Source: an uncultured Desulfatitalea sp.
GTDB taxonomy: Bacteria; Desulfobacterota; Desulfobacteria; Desulfobacterales; Desulfosarcinaceae
NCBI GenBank assembly: GCA_937868765.1
Contig: CALMNL010000005.1
Span: 1 to 64,000, forward strand
Length of the DNA stretch: 64,000 nucleotides
Direction: 5' to 3'
The position numbers and the translations under genes are program-made. Positions 25,547 to 34,517 of this stretch are shown piece by piece. Under the pieces are notes generated by a model that saw nothing but the letters and a program-made list of their open reading frames with translations, was not told where the DNA came from and searched no databases. The stretch's first letter is position 1. Each line of letters begins with the position of its first letter.

Positions 25547-26155
25547 ATGGTCGCTTCGAGCAAACATCTTCCCGCCGAAGAACGACGGGTGGTAACTGTT
25601 GAAACGGTAGTCGAACTGGCTGGAGAACAAAACCCAAGTGAAATTACCACGGAGGCCATCGCCAAACGCATGGGATTAACTCAGGGGGCACTCTTCCGCC
25701 ACTTTCCCAATAAAGATGCCATCTTGCAGGCTGTTATGGAATGGGTCTCCGAGCGTTTGTTGGCTCGCATCGAAAAGGCAGTACACGCAAAACCATCCCC
25801 GATGGCCGCACTCGAAAGCATGTTTATGGCGCATGTCGACTTTATAACAGAGCATCCCGGTATTCCCCGCATGTTGTTTGGTGAACTGCAACGCTCTGAA
25901 AAAACCGCGCCCAAGCGGATGGCGCAATCGCTCCTCCGCCGTTATGGGGAGTGCCTCGACCGTTTGTTTGAACAGGGAAAAACTTGCGGTGAGCTTGACA
26001 CAAAACTTGATAACGAGGCTGCTGTCACGCTCTTTATCGGCACCATTCAAGGATTGGTCATGCAATCGTTGATAGCTGGAGATGTAAACCATATGCGCCG
26101 TAACGCACCGAAAGTCTTTGCGATCTATCAACGCGGCATCAGGAGTGCATCATGA
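25547..26155 (+). CDS. TetR/AcrR family regulator of the exporter operon
   Basis: A 202-residue TetR protein. The helix-turn-helix (EAIAKRMGLTQGALFRHFPNKDAIL) lies at about residues 36-60, followed by a helical ligand domain with the AefR/TetR_C-like segment EHPGIPRMLFGELQRSEKTAPK. Its stop overlaps the start of the HlyD gene (ATGA), so it is the first gene of a four-gene operon and is probably the autorepressor acting at the palindrome just upstream. Confidence 0.92.
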   Translation: MVASSKHLPAEERRVVTVETVVELAGEQNPSEITTEAIAKRMGLTQGALFRHFPNKDAILQAVMEWVSERLLARIEKAVHAKPSPMAALESMFMAHVDFITEHPGIPRMLFGELQRSEKTAPKRMAQSLLRRYGECLDRLFEQGKTCGELDTKLDNEAAVTLFIGTIQGLVMQSLIAGDVNHMRRNAPKVFAIYQRGIRSAS

Positions 26156-27303
26156 AAAGATTGCCTTTCCAAAAACGTACCCTGGCGCTAATAGCTGTAA
26201 TTGCTCCTCTGCTTGCGCTTTTTGTCTATGTGGCCTTGCGTTCGGGGCCGCTTGCTCCGGTATCAGTTGTATTGGTCACAGTCGAGAATAAGAGCATCTC
26301 ACCGGCGCTATTCGGCATCGGAACCATTGAGGCTCGTTATACCTACAAGATTGGCCCAACGTTTGCGGGGAGGGTCAAGCGTTTGGTCGTACACGTAGGT
26401 GAGCGTGTCAAGGCTGGGCAAGTGCTTGGCGAAATGGACCCGGTGGATCTTGATGAACTTATTAGGGCTCAGGATGCCACCCTGAAACGAGCAAACGCTC
26501 AATTGAGCGAAGCGCAGGCGCGTAAGGATTTTGCGCAGACTCAGATTTTACGTTACGAGCAGTTAGTTAAAGCGCACGCCACCAGTGAAGAAGTAGTATC
26601 CACTAAACAACAAGAGCTGTTGGTTGCACAAGCAGGGCTGACTGCTGCACGGGAGGAGCTATCTCGTGTACGTGCCGAACGAGAAGCGTTAGAGGCGCAG
26701 CGCAGTAATTTGTCTCTGATTGCGCCAGTTCACGGCTTGGTCGTTTCGCGCGATGCCGACCCGGGAACCACAGTGGTCGCTGGTCAGGCTGTCGTGGAGC
26801 TTATCGACCCGAGCACACTGTGGGTCAATGTCCGTTTCGATCAAATTCGTGCGCGAGGTCTCGCCCCCGGTTTATCAGCCCAGGTCGCATTACGTTCCCA
26901 GGCAGGTGAACTGCGGGACGGACGTGTACTAAGAGTCGAACCATTGGCAGACTCAGTAACTGAGGAAACACTGGCCAAGGTTGTCTTCGATGAAATTCCT
27001 GATCCGCTGCCACCCATCGGAGAATTGGCCGAAATCACGATTTCCTTACCGATGCTTGCGGCTACACCGGTTGTCCCCAATGCCGCTATCCATCACATTG
27101 ATGGCAGATTGGGCGTGTGGCAGGTCACCAATAGCGATCTTCGTTTTACACCAGTCTCGCTTGGGATTGCCGATTTGGAGGGTCGTGTGCAAATACGAGA
27201 AGGGCTCAAGGTTGGTGACCAAGCAGTGGCCTACAGCGAAAACGCCCTGAATGAGCATAGTCGGATTCACGTCGTTGACCATATTTTGGGGGTAACCCAA
27301 TGA
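26152..27303 (+). CDS. HlyD/MFP-type periplasmic adaptor
   Basis: A 383-residue membrane fusion protein. One N-terminal membrane segment (TLALIAVIAPLLALFVYVAL), a lipoyl half-motif (GRVKRLVVHVGERVKAGQVLGEMD), a long coiled-coil hairpin rich in Ala/Gln/Glu at about 105-185, the second lipoyl half (LSLIAPVHGLVVSRDADPGTTV) and a beta-barrel. It would link the inner-membrane ABC permease to an outer-membrane channel, which is not encoded here. It overlaps both neighbours by four bases. Confidence 0.92.
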   Translation: MKRLPFQKRTLALIAVIAPLLALFVYVALRSGPLAPVSVVLVTVENKSISPALFGIGTIEARYTYKIGPTFAGRVKRLVVHVGERVKAGQVLGEMDPVDLDELIRAQDATLKRANAQLSEAQARKDFAQTQILRYEQLVKAHATSEEVVSTKQQELLVAQAGLTAAREELSRVRAEREALEAQRSNLSLIAPVHGLVVSRDADPGTTVVAGQAVVELIDPSTLWVNVRFDQIRARGLAPGLSAQVALRSQAGELRDGRVLRVEPLADSVTEETLAKVVFDEIPDPLPPIGELAEITISLPMLAATPVVPNAAIHHIDGRLGVWQVTNSDLRFTPVSLGIADLEGRVQIREGLKVGDQAVAYSENALNEHSRIHVVDHILGVTQ

Positions 27304-28505
27304 TCAGTTTGGCAGGACGCGACATCATGCACTCCTGGGGAAAGTTCGTCTTTACCGGTATGGGTCTTGGTCTGCTCATCGGCATCACGCTGTCTATGGC
27401 GGGGATTTATCGCGGCATGGTGGATGATGCCAAAGTGTTGCTCGACAATAGCGGTGCTGATCTCTGGGTGGTACAGAAGGACACTCTTGGCCCCTACGCT
27501 GAGTCATCAAGTCTTTACGATGATGTCTGGCGTGGGATTCGAGGCATTCTGGGAGTGGAACGGGCTGCGAACATCACTTATCTCACCATGCAGGTGGGCA
27601 AACAAGATGGTGACGTGCGTGCCATGGTTACTGGCGTCACTCCTGGAGAGCCTGGGACACCCGGCTGGCCTCCATATCTCGTCGCGGGTCGCCAGATTAC
27701 TCGGAGCCATTACGAGGCCGTCGCTGATATCGCTTCCGGATTTAAACTTGGTGAACGTATCCAGGTCCGCCGTAACCAGTACACCGTAGTCGGGCTGACC
27801 AGAAGGATGGTCTCTTCCAATGGCGACCCGATGGTGTTCATTCCTCTTAAAGATGCCCAGGAAGCCCAGTTTCTCAAAGATAATGACGCCATCCGAGAGC
27901 AACGTCGACGCACGGCCGAGAACCCTGCCTTCAATCGGCCCGGAGTGCCCGGACTGCTTGATGCGGTTATTGCCTCGCTAAGCACCAACCCCTACGTCAA
28001 TGCAGTTTTGGTGCGGGTTGAAACAGGCCATGACCCGGAAGAAGTTGCTGAGTCGATCCGCCGCTGGAAGCGCTTAACCGTCTACACCCGCAGCCAGATG
28101 GAGGAGATTCTGGTTGGTAAGCTGATCGCCACCTCTGCCAGACAGATCTTCATGTTCCTGGTGATCCTTTCGATGGTCAGCTCCGCCATTGTGGCCTTCA
28201 TCATCTACACCCTGACACTCGGGAAAATTCGTGAAATTGCCGTCTTGAAATTGATCGGCACTAAGAATAGCACCATTGTCGGTTTGATCATGCAACAGTC
28301 CATCGCTTTAGGATTGATCGGCTTTGTGGTGGGTAAGATTTCGGCAACGTTATTGATGGCGCCAATCTTTCCCAAATATGTACTGCTGCAACCACTCGAC
28401 TCCGTTATGGGGTTTATCGCCGTGGTTATGATCTGCGTGCTGTCGAGCATTATCGCCATTCGTGCCGCGCTCAGAGTCGATCCGGCCGAAGCCATAGGGG
28501 GCTGA
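27300..28505 (+). CDS. ABC transporter permease, FtsX/MacB (DevC-like) type
   Basis: A 401-residue permease with one N-terminal membrane segment, a large periplasmic domain (about 40-270) and three C-terminal membrane segments starting near IFMFLVILSMVSSAIVAFIIYTL, followed by KIREIAVLKLIGTKNSTIVGLI, the coupling helix motif of FtsX-type permeases. The final RAALRVDPAEAIGG is also typical. With the adaptor before and ATPase after, it forms a DevBCA/MacAB-like tripartite exporter. Substrate unknown. Confidence 0.93.
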   Translation: MISLAGRDIMHSWGKFVFTGMGLGLLIGITLSMAGIYRGMVDDAKVLLDNSGADLWVVQKDTLGPYAESSSLYDDVWRGIRGILGVERAANITYLTMQVGKQDGDVRAMVTGVTPGEPGTPGWPPYLVAGRQITRSHYEAVADIASGFKLGERIQVRRNQYTVVGLTRRMVSSNGDPMVFIPLKDAQEAQFLKDNDAIREQRRRTAENPAFNRPGVPGLLDAVIASLSTNPYVNAVLVRVETGHDPEEVAESIRRWKRLTVYTRSQMEEILVGKLIATSARQIFMFLVILSMVSSAIVAFIIYTLTLGKIREIAVLKLIGTKNSTIVGLIMQQSIALGLIGFVVGKISATLLMAPIFPKYVLLQPLDSVMGFIAVVMICVLSSIIAIRAALRVDPAEAIGG

Positions 28506-28506
28506 C

Positions 28507-29217
28507 ATGACTGCCAAGGGTATTCGTATCCAGGGGTTAAAAAAACGTTATGGAAGTGGCGATACCGCCGTTGATGCTCTGAAGACGGTAGACATGCACG
28601 TTGCCCCTGGTGAGGTCGTTGGACTGATAGGGCCTTCTGGATCTGGCAAAACCACACTCCTTAAATGTTTGGGAGCGGTGATCGAGCCGACCGCCGGAAA
28701 AATGATACTCGGAGATGACGTCATTTATGATGACGGCTGGAAGGTCAAAGATCTTCGTGCCTTGCGGCGGGACCGGATCGGCTTTGTATTCCAAGCACCT
28801 TATCTGATTCCTTTCCTCGACGTCACCGACAACGTCGCCCTTCTACCCATGCTGGCGGGAAGGCCGAACGCCGAGGCGCGTAAACGGGCAATAGAATTAT
28901 TTAAAGCGCTTGATGTGGAACATCGCGCCAAGGCCATGCCCTCTCAACTCTCTGGTGGAGAACAGCAACGAGTGGCTATTGCTCGTGGCTTGGTCAATCA
29001 TCCCCCGGTAATACTTGCTGATGAACCGACTGCTCCGCTTGATAGCGAGCGCGCACTGGCCGTAGTCCGGATCTTGAACGATATGGCCAAAAAGTTTGAA
29101 ACCGCCATTATTGTCGTCACTCACGATGAAAAGATCATTCCCACCTTCAAGCGCATTTACCATATCCGTGACGGGATAACCTATGAAGAAGAAGGCGAAG
29201 GACGTGGTTTCGAATGA
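28507..29217 (+). CDS. ABC transporter ATP-binding protein
   Basis: A 236-residue ATPase with Walker A GPSGSGKTT, Q-loop region FVFQAPYLIPFLDVTDNV, signature LSGGEQQR, Walker B VILADEPTA and H-loop VVTHDE. The D-loop reads PTAPLDSE where LolD/MacB-type ATPases usually have PT(A/G)NLDS; Pro for Asn is unusual but the Asp is kept. It follows the permease by one base and completes the exporter. Confidence 0.94.
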   Translation: MTAKGIRIQGLKKRYGSGDTAVDALKTVDMHVAPGEVVGLIGPSGSGKTTLLKCLGAVIEPTAGKMILGDDVIYDDGWKVKDLRALRRDRIGFVFQAPYLIPFLDVTDNVALLPMLAGRPNAEARKRAIELFKALDVEHRAKAMPSQLSGGEQQRVAIARGLVNHPPVILADEPTAPLDSERALAVVRILNDMAKKFETAIIVVTHDEKIIPTFKRIYHIRDGITYEEEGEGRGFE

Positions 29218-29295
29218 GGCTAATTCAGAAAGGTATTTAAAATGACAAAAGACTTCTGTCTCAAATATTTTAACCACAAACTGTTCTACAAGGGG

Positions 29296-29420
29296 CAGCC
29301 CGAACATTCGTGCAATGAACTGCAAACTATTTGTAGATGAAAATGATCATTGTCAAGTTTCAGAGTGAACCTGCGAAAATAAGAGCTTTGCATTGTCTGA
29401 ATATTCCATACAATCATCTA
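29296..29420 (+). repeat. Second copy of a roughly 120-bp element shared with 13300-13418
   Basis: CGAACATTCGTGCAATGAA (29301-29319) and the following frame start MKMIIVKFQSEPAKIRALHC correspond, in order, to the minus-strand sequence from 13418 down to 13300. In the MK frame many differences are in third positions or conservative, which suggests a formerly coding 5' gene end. The right part overlaps the 3' end of the gene on the other strand. Confidence 0.6.
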
Positions 29421-30681
29421 TTATCCGGGAAACAAAACCCTCTTCTTGTTCTTCGCCTGCCACCAAATCACGCAAGCGCTGGAGCGCCTCGGGCGAACAG
29501 CCCGCATGCCCGGCGGCTTTCATGGTCCATTGACAGGCCTGCCGGACATCCAGGTTCGTGACTTCGTAGCCATAGCCACGGACAAGCCACCGCAGTGCCG
29601 CCAGGCCGGCCTCCATGGCAAAACGCGGTTGTTTTTCGGCCATCTCCTTGGCGGCCCGGACCAGGGTTCTTGGATCACAGGGGCTTTCATGCGCCAATTC
29701 AATCGCCTGATCATAGAGACCGGCCGATTTGGCCGCGGCAAACCATTTCCCTTCATCCCCGGGGGTGCTATCTGCAAGATACTTCAAAAGATCCTCAGGA
29801 TTTTTGTGCGGATATTTTTTGGCAATGGCATTGAACGTCGCCAGGTATGTGGTTTTCCAATTGGCTTGGATGGCATAGCGGCTAAAGGCTTGCTCGGACA
29901 TGCCGCTTGATAGGAGGATCTCTTCACAGACCTCGCTGATTAAGGCATCGGATTGATTTCGCCCGCGGGAATCCTCAGCGAATTTCAATGCCTCGCCTTT
30001 TTTCCCCATGGCCATCAGCGCTTTTACGCCCCATTGTCGATAATGCCAGAACTTGTAAGGGGCCATTTGCAGCAGCTGCAGGATCTCTTCGTTGCGCCCG
30101 GCTTTGTGCAGCGAACTCAGACAGGCGGCCGTTCCCTTGTAAAATCCGTGCAGCTCCGGGTTCGGCCCCCAGGTCATCCGCACGCCTGCGATGAATTCGT
30201 CTGCCCAGAGTGATGCACATGGGGCCGATGCGCACAAATCCCCCCATTGGTCGGCAAGCAGCTCGATGCAGGGGATATCGTCCGTTTCCACTGCCTGCCA
30301 GAGGCGTTTGAGCCAGCCGTCTCGCAGTTTGTCATCTGCCGGAGCGTTGGCGATAATCATCGTCAGCGTCTGAATGGCATTGTTCACGGCGGTGCCGATG
30401 GCCCCCGATGAGCTGTCCACCTGTCCGATCGCCGGTGAAATCCTTTCAAGAAACAGCACGGCGCCCTCACCGCCCAGAAGCGGGTTCTTTTGGGCCGCTT
30501 TCTTGATTTCGGCCACCGCTTCCTTTATGCGCGCAATCGCCGGTTGTGAGCGCCACCCAAAGGCATGGCGCCTGAACCGGGCACGAAAGGTCCATGTGGC
30601 TTTGTCGCTGGAAGACATAATTTTCAGCGCCTCTTTCTCGGTTCGGTTGAATGGCAACCGCTTAACCGCAATGAAAGACAC
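29353..30681 (-). CDS. Uncharacterised helical-repeat protein
   Basis: A 442-residue protein that I do not recognise. It is helix-rich, with repeated pieces that look like TPR/HEAT units (for example GRNEEILQLLQMAPYKFWHYRQWG; KAGRNEE; SAGLYDQAIELAHE) and no signal peptide or membrane segment, so a cytoplasmic scaffold role is likely. The listed start is a GTG; an ATG 21 codons in (30618, MSSSDKATWTF) is as plausible because neither has a strong ribosome site. The last 24 codons overlap the shared element at 29296-29420 on the opposite strand, so the natural C-terminus may have been replaced. Confidence 0.7.
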   Translation of the reverse strand: MSFIAVKRLPFNRTEKEALKIMSSSDKATWTFRARFRRHAFGWRSQPAIARIKEAVAEIKKAAQKNPLLGGEGAVLFLERISPAIGQVDSSSGAIGTAVNNAIQTLTMIIANAPADDKLRDGWLKRLWQAVETDDIPCIELLADQWGDLCASAPCASLWADEFIAGVRMTWGPNPELHGFYKGTAACLSSLHKAGRNEEILQLLQMAPYKFWHYRQWGVKALMAMGKKGEALKFAEDSRGRNQSDALISEVCEEILLSSGMSEQAFSRYAIQANWKTTYLATFNAIAKKYPHKNPEDLLKYLADSTPGDEGKWFAAAKSAGLYDQAIELAHESPCDPRTLVRAAKEMAEKQPRFAMEAGLAALRWLVRGYGYEVTNLDVRQACQWTMKAAGHAGCSPEALQRLRDLVAGEEQEEGFVSRIIDDCMEYSDNAKLLFSQVHSET

Positions 30682-30967
30682 GGCAACCGGTCGTATCGCT
30701 TCTTATACCATAAACTTTGAAAATACCCTTCCCCTGAAACGATTTATTATGCTCAGAAAAAATGGATTCGCTTACATCGACCTGAGCGTTTGGCTGAGGT
30801 TAGAATAGGAGTAAAGTTTGTCAATGGTATTGAAGAAACCCAGATCGCCGCCAAAATTCTTCGTACACGGACTATTGACCATAACTACTGAATTGCATTA
30901 TGGTTTATCGATGTTCGGTCCAATAAAATTTGAAAGCATGGGGCCAACCACATAATAGAGGGACAAA

Positions 30968-31762
30968 ATGATGCACCCGCTGATTGATGCTAAAATGGTC
31001 GAAACCATTCGGACCCTCGGGCACACCTATGAAAATCTACCCAACCGCGTTGAAACGATGAAAGCGATGAATCTCCCGTTTGATCGCTCGGCGGAAAATG
31101 TGGTCATTATGGGCTGTCAAAATCTCAAGGTGGTTCCCAATGCGGTGGAAAAATTCGCCCGGATATTGGAACGAGGCGGCGTTGATTTCACCTTTTTGTC
31201 CAAGGAATATTGCTGCGGCAATTATCTTTATCGGCCTGCGATCAAGGCAAAAGATGAGACTGCAATGCAAGAGTGCCGCACGCTTTCCAAGGAGTTTGTC
31301 GGCAACAACATCGAACAGGCCAAAAAGTTGGGGGCTACCAGGATCATTCTTTTCTGCTCACCATGCTTTCCGATTTATAAGTTCGCGTTTCCAACGGAAA
31401 CCATCATCTATTTTCCCGAGGTCCTGCTTGAGTCCATCGGCTCTTTAGAATGCAATCAACAAATCGATTACTATGCCGGCTGCTATAAGTTGCACCGTCG
31501 TTTTGCACCTGTTCCCGTGGATTTGAAATCGACAAATCAGGTCTTCGACAAGATCAAAGGGCTTTCTGTAAACAGGATCAGCGCGCCTTCCTGTTGTTTT
31601 ACACCTGTTGGCCTGGCGCATATGCTCGATCACCTTCAAACCGACACCATGGTTCACATCTGCACCGGGTGCTATGCACAGGCTGTTGTCAATATGCCCA
31701 AAGAGCGGCAAGTGAATATTTTGATGCTCCCCGAATTTATTGACAAGATTCAGAGCGTATAA
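30968..31762 (+). CDS. HdrB-like CCG-domain protein
   Basis: A 264-residue soluble protein with two cysteine-rich (CCG-type) modules: KEYCCGNYL ... FCSPCF in the first half and YYAGCYK ... SCCFTPVG ... CTGCYAQAV in the second. This is the arrangement of HdrB, GlpC-like and related subunits that bind noncubane [4Fe-4S] clusters. It has no ferredoxin domain. AGAGGGACAAA precedes the ATG. No Hdr partner is adjacent; the large Hdr operon starts 3 kb away on the other strand, so it may serve another oxidoreductase. Confidence 0.85.
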   Translation: MMHPLIDAKMVETIRTLGHTYENLPNRVETMKAMNLPFDRSAENVVIMGCQNLKVVPNAVEKFARILERGGVDFTFLSKEYCCGNYLYRPAIKAKDETAMQECRTLSKEFVGNNIEQAKKLGATRIILFCSPCFPIYKFAFPTETIIYFPEVLLESIGSLECNQQIDYYAGCYKLHRRFAPVPVDLKSTNQVFDKIKGLSVNRISAPSCCFTPVGLAHMLDHLQTDTMVHICTGCYAQAVVNMPKERQVNILMLPEFIDKIQSV

Positions 31763-32088
31763 TGGCATGCGGTTTTGAAGTACGTATCATTGCCCGATAA
31801 CAAGTATCGCTCCGGGCCTCTGCAGGCAGTAGTAGTTTTCCCTCCCCGCTGCATGAATGACTTATCTGACGATTGACCCATGAACGGTCTCCCACACGTG
31901 GGGGACCGAAAGCGGTACGGCCAGACCCATGACCTGCATTCTTTCCGTTTACAATGTCAGTACACGAATCCTTCTGATTGCTTCTGTCGAAACTTAAAGG
32001 GGATTTCGATCCAGTATCACCTGGCGCTGACCGCAAATCGACCCTGCGTCTAGGGCCTTTTCGGTCGGGCTTCACACCGCCAACCACA
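31763..32088. other. Intergenic stretch with one strong dyad
   Basis: No gene seen. The 24-bp near-palindrome at 31885-31908 has 11-base arms (CGGTCTCCCAC and GTGGGGGACCG, one mismatch) and a two-base centre, more like a protein binding site than a terminator. Confidence 0.45.
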
Positions 32089-32550
32089 TTAGAACAATCT
32101 TGAATCCAGCGGGTTTTCCACCCCCGGGCCAATTTTAAACGACTGGAACTCAGGATGGGCTGGGTTGAAAATGAAGTTGTGCTGCTGAGGCACCACTACG
32201 GAGGGAACTTTCAGGACGGCTCCGGACCGTGTTTCCAGCCAGTGCCTGCCGTGATCCTGGGTGGACTCCGGGTAGGGATAATCTTTCCAATCCGAAGGCA
32301 TTTGCCCAATGGAGAGGCTGGACATATTCGAATCATCGAATTCTATCGGGATGGCTATATAATCGCTGATGATTTCGGTTTCCTCGTAATGAACGAGCAG
32401 TTCCAAAATGGCTAAAGACAAGGTGTCCGAGGTATAAATAGCCGCTAAGCCACGCGGGTTCCAGCGGCCACCGTATTCTTTAGCACCACGTCCGGTAAAG
32501 GCATCCTTTTGGAACTTCTTCTTAGTGATTCGCCATGCCGTAAGAATCAT
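32089..32550 (-). CDS. RES-domain toxin
   Basis: A 153-residue RES family protein: WRITKKKFQKDAFTGRGAKEYGGRWNPRG has the conserved Arg and GGRWN core, and LSLAILELLVHYEE carries the conserved Glu. Characterised members deplete NAD+ by glycohydrolase/phosphorylase activity. It overlaps its antitoxin gene by four bases, with the antitoxin first, the normal order for RES/Xre (Res-Xre, MbcTA-like) pairs. Confidence 0.92.
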   Translation of the reverse strand: MILTAWRITKKKFQKDAFTGRGAKEYGGRWNPRGLAAIYTSDTLSLAILELLVHYEETEIISDYIAIPIEFDDSNMSSLSIGQMPSDWKDYPYPESTQDHGRHWLETRSGAVLKVPSVVVPQQHNFIFNPAHPEFQSFKIGPGVENPLDSRLF

Positions 32551-32945
32551 CCCGGGAACACCCCGTGATCCAGTCGCTCCAAGAGCAGGATCACCTCCTG
32601 GGCGCCGGGTTCGGTGTCAGCATAGTTCAGCGGGGTTACGCCCCCGAAGGCACGAGCTGGTTTTTTAAGCCACCTGGCTGCCTTAGCTTGGGTTCCGAGC
32701 ACATCGAGCGCCTTGTTGTATACCCTGAAAAGTCGCAGTACTCGCTCGGACTCGTCGGTCTTGAAGCGCCCGGCTGCCCGCCTGCGGTTCAAAGTACGCT
32801 GCGGGATCAGCAGGATGTTGGACAGGGCATTTTCCGATACCTCCAGCTCCTGGCGCAGTTCATCGAGCAGGTTGGTTGGCAGACCTTCCTTGAGCAGGTT
32901 TATAACCTGATCTGTCTTTGCGGTTTTTAATTGTGCTGCGTGCAT
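32547..32945 (-). CDS. Xre/MbcA/ParS-type antitoxin (DUF2384)
   Basis: A 132-residue antitoxin. The middle has a Xre-like helix-turn-helix (SENALSNILLIPQRTLNRRRAAGRF) and the C-terminus is the toxin-binding DUF2384 region (ARWLKKPARAFGGVTPLNYAD followed by EVILLLERLDHGVFPG). ATG 32945 is preferred because GGAGGG lies just upstream; the frame stays open to 33032 without a ribosome site. The pair is probably autoregulated. Confidence 0.92.
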   Translation of the reverse strand: MHAAQLKTAKTDQVINLLKEGLPTNLLDELRQELEVSENALSNILLIPQRTLNRRRAAGRFKTDESERVLRLFRVYNKALDVLGTQAKAARWLKKPARAFGGVTPLNYADTEPGAQEVILLLERLDHGVFPG

Positions 32946-33249
32946 AGGGCCCTCCACAAGTTTTACGGCTTTTGGCCTGATTTTAGTGGCCATTTGCCCA
33001 AATGTAAAGGGGTCACCCGAATTCCATCCCATTTTCTTACTGCAATGGCGTTGACTCGAATGCCCTGATCCCTATTTTTCAAGATACTGTCAATTCAGCC
33101 TTTTAGATGCTGCCATTGATAGTGATCCAGGAACCGACATATCAACTGGTTCCTTTTTCTCCTCCAGGGGTCGAGCTGTTCTCAGCTCGGCCCCCTCTTT
33201 ATATAGGGTTCTATCAGAACTCATCCGGCCGCTTGGTTCAAGGACCATT

Positions 33250-33590
33250 CTTTGAGCGGCCCCAGGATTGCCCTCAGGCCGGCCATGTTCATCAGGTGTT
33301 TGGCCACTTTTATTTCATGTTCCGGTTCCATGGGGATCAGAGAGCTCAAGGTATTTCGGCCCCCATTTCTGCGGGGCACGCGGCCGGCCCAAGCTGGGCT
33401 AAGATTTTTGCTTCCATGGTTTTGCAGCGACCGTTGGCCAAAAAGCCGAAGTGCCGAATTTTATGAAATCCATCGGGCAGCAGGTGTGTCAGGAACCTGC
33501 GGGAAACTCCTGGGCCGTTGACGCGGTTGTTTCCCAGCGGCCGTTGTTGCGGTAGTTCTTGAAATTGAAATGGATGAACAGCGGCGATGA
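33250..33590 (-). pseudogene. IS91-family transposase, decayed C-terminal region
   Basis: The minus strand encodes SRRFLTHLLPDGFHKIRHFG and FLANGRCKT, matching the RRFLLHVLP-x-GF-x-RIRHYG-x2-AN segment of IS91-type (HUH) transposases. The N-terminal catalytic part is absent and a frameshift follows near ACPAEMG. It lies directly downstream of the halohydrin-dehalogenase-like gene. The rest of 32946-33662 shows no gene. Confidence 0.7.
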
Positions 33591-33662
33591 CCAAGCATCG
33601 CCCACTGTTCAGTTGACCAGCGGTTTCAAGTGCTGCACGGAAACCTTTAGCGGGAGTGTCCG

Positions 33663-34343
33663 CTATCGGGATACCCAACCACCGCATACCGGGAAAACCT
33701 GACCGACGAAACAGTCGGCGGCGTCGGAGCATAAGTACGCCACGAACGCGGCATCTTCGCTGGCAGAAACGAGTCGGCCGAGGGGCACCTCGCGCTTCAA
33801 CCTGTCCTGGAATTTGGGATTGGCTTGAATCTCTTCCGGAAAGTAGCTCGGATTATCAACGAAATTCTGGGCGATGATGTTCACCTTGATATTGTGCCGG
33901 GCCACTTCGACGCCGAGGGCCTGGACATAGGCGATCTGGGCCCCTCTGGCGGCGCTGTAGGTGGAGGTCAGCCGCATGCCTCTGAGGGCCGAGGCGCTGC
34001 CGATGACGATGATCTTCCCGGATGACCGGGCTATCATTGGCGGTAATACGGCGCGGACGAGGCGTGGCAGCGGGTGGACCAGCGCATTGAAGACATCGTC
34101 CCATTCACGGTCGGTCACTTCGGCGGCCGGCGTCGTCGGCGCCGTGATGGCCAGGTTGGCGATCAGGATATCTACTTTGCCGGCCGCGGCCACGATTCTG
34201 CCCGGCTCGGCCGGTTCGGCCAGGGAGCCCACATGGGCGATGACCTCGGCGCCTTGGGTTTTCAGGGTTTCGCAGATGGCCGGGCCCATGAAGGTGTCCG
34301 ACTGGGTGACCAGAATACGTTTTCCATGAAGACTTGGTTTCAT
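33663..34343 (-). CDS. Halohydrin dehalogenase-like SDR protein
   Basis: A 226-residue SDR-fold protein lacking the glycine-rich NAD(P) loop. Instead it has T-x4-F-x-G (TQSDTFMG, about residues 13-20), where the halide site sits in halohydrin dehalogenases, and S-x12-Y-x3-R (SASALRGMRLTSTYSAAR) in place of the SDR Ser-Tyr-Lys triad. Both are the diagnostic motifs of that family, and IAQNFVDNPSYFPEE and AADCFVGQVFPVCGGW agree with its C-terminal half. Such enzymes convert vicinal haloalcohols to epoxides and reopen epoxides with small anions; they need no NAD. ATG 34343 follows a GGGCGGG site. Short family-typical length. Confidence 0.85.
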   Translation of the reverse strand: MKPSLHGKRILVTQSDTFMGPAICETLKTQGAEVIAHVGSLAEPAEPGRIVAAAGKVDILIANLAITAPTTPAAEVTDREWDDVFNALVHPLPRLVRAVLPPMIARSSGKIIVIGSASALRGMRLTSTYSAARGAQIAYVQALGVEVARHNIKVNIIAQNFVDNPSYFPEEIQANPKFQDRLKREVPLGRLVSASEDAAFVAYLCSDAADCFVGQVFPVCGGWVSR

Positions 34344-34517
34344 CGTCCCGCCCTTTCCAACAGATGTCGGCCTTGTTTGGTTTGTCCGCAAGATATGCGC
34401 TTTGATTTACATATGTCAATGTAATTATGGGGATTTCAGAAGAATGGATGTGTGTCGCCCTTTGGGCGATGCCGGGGAGAGCGGAAAGGTACCGGACGAT
34501 GTCGAGGGCGGTATGGA

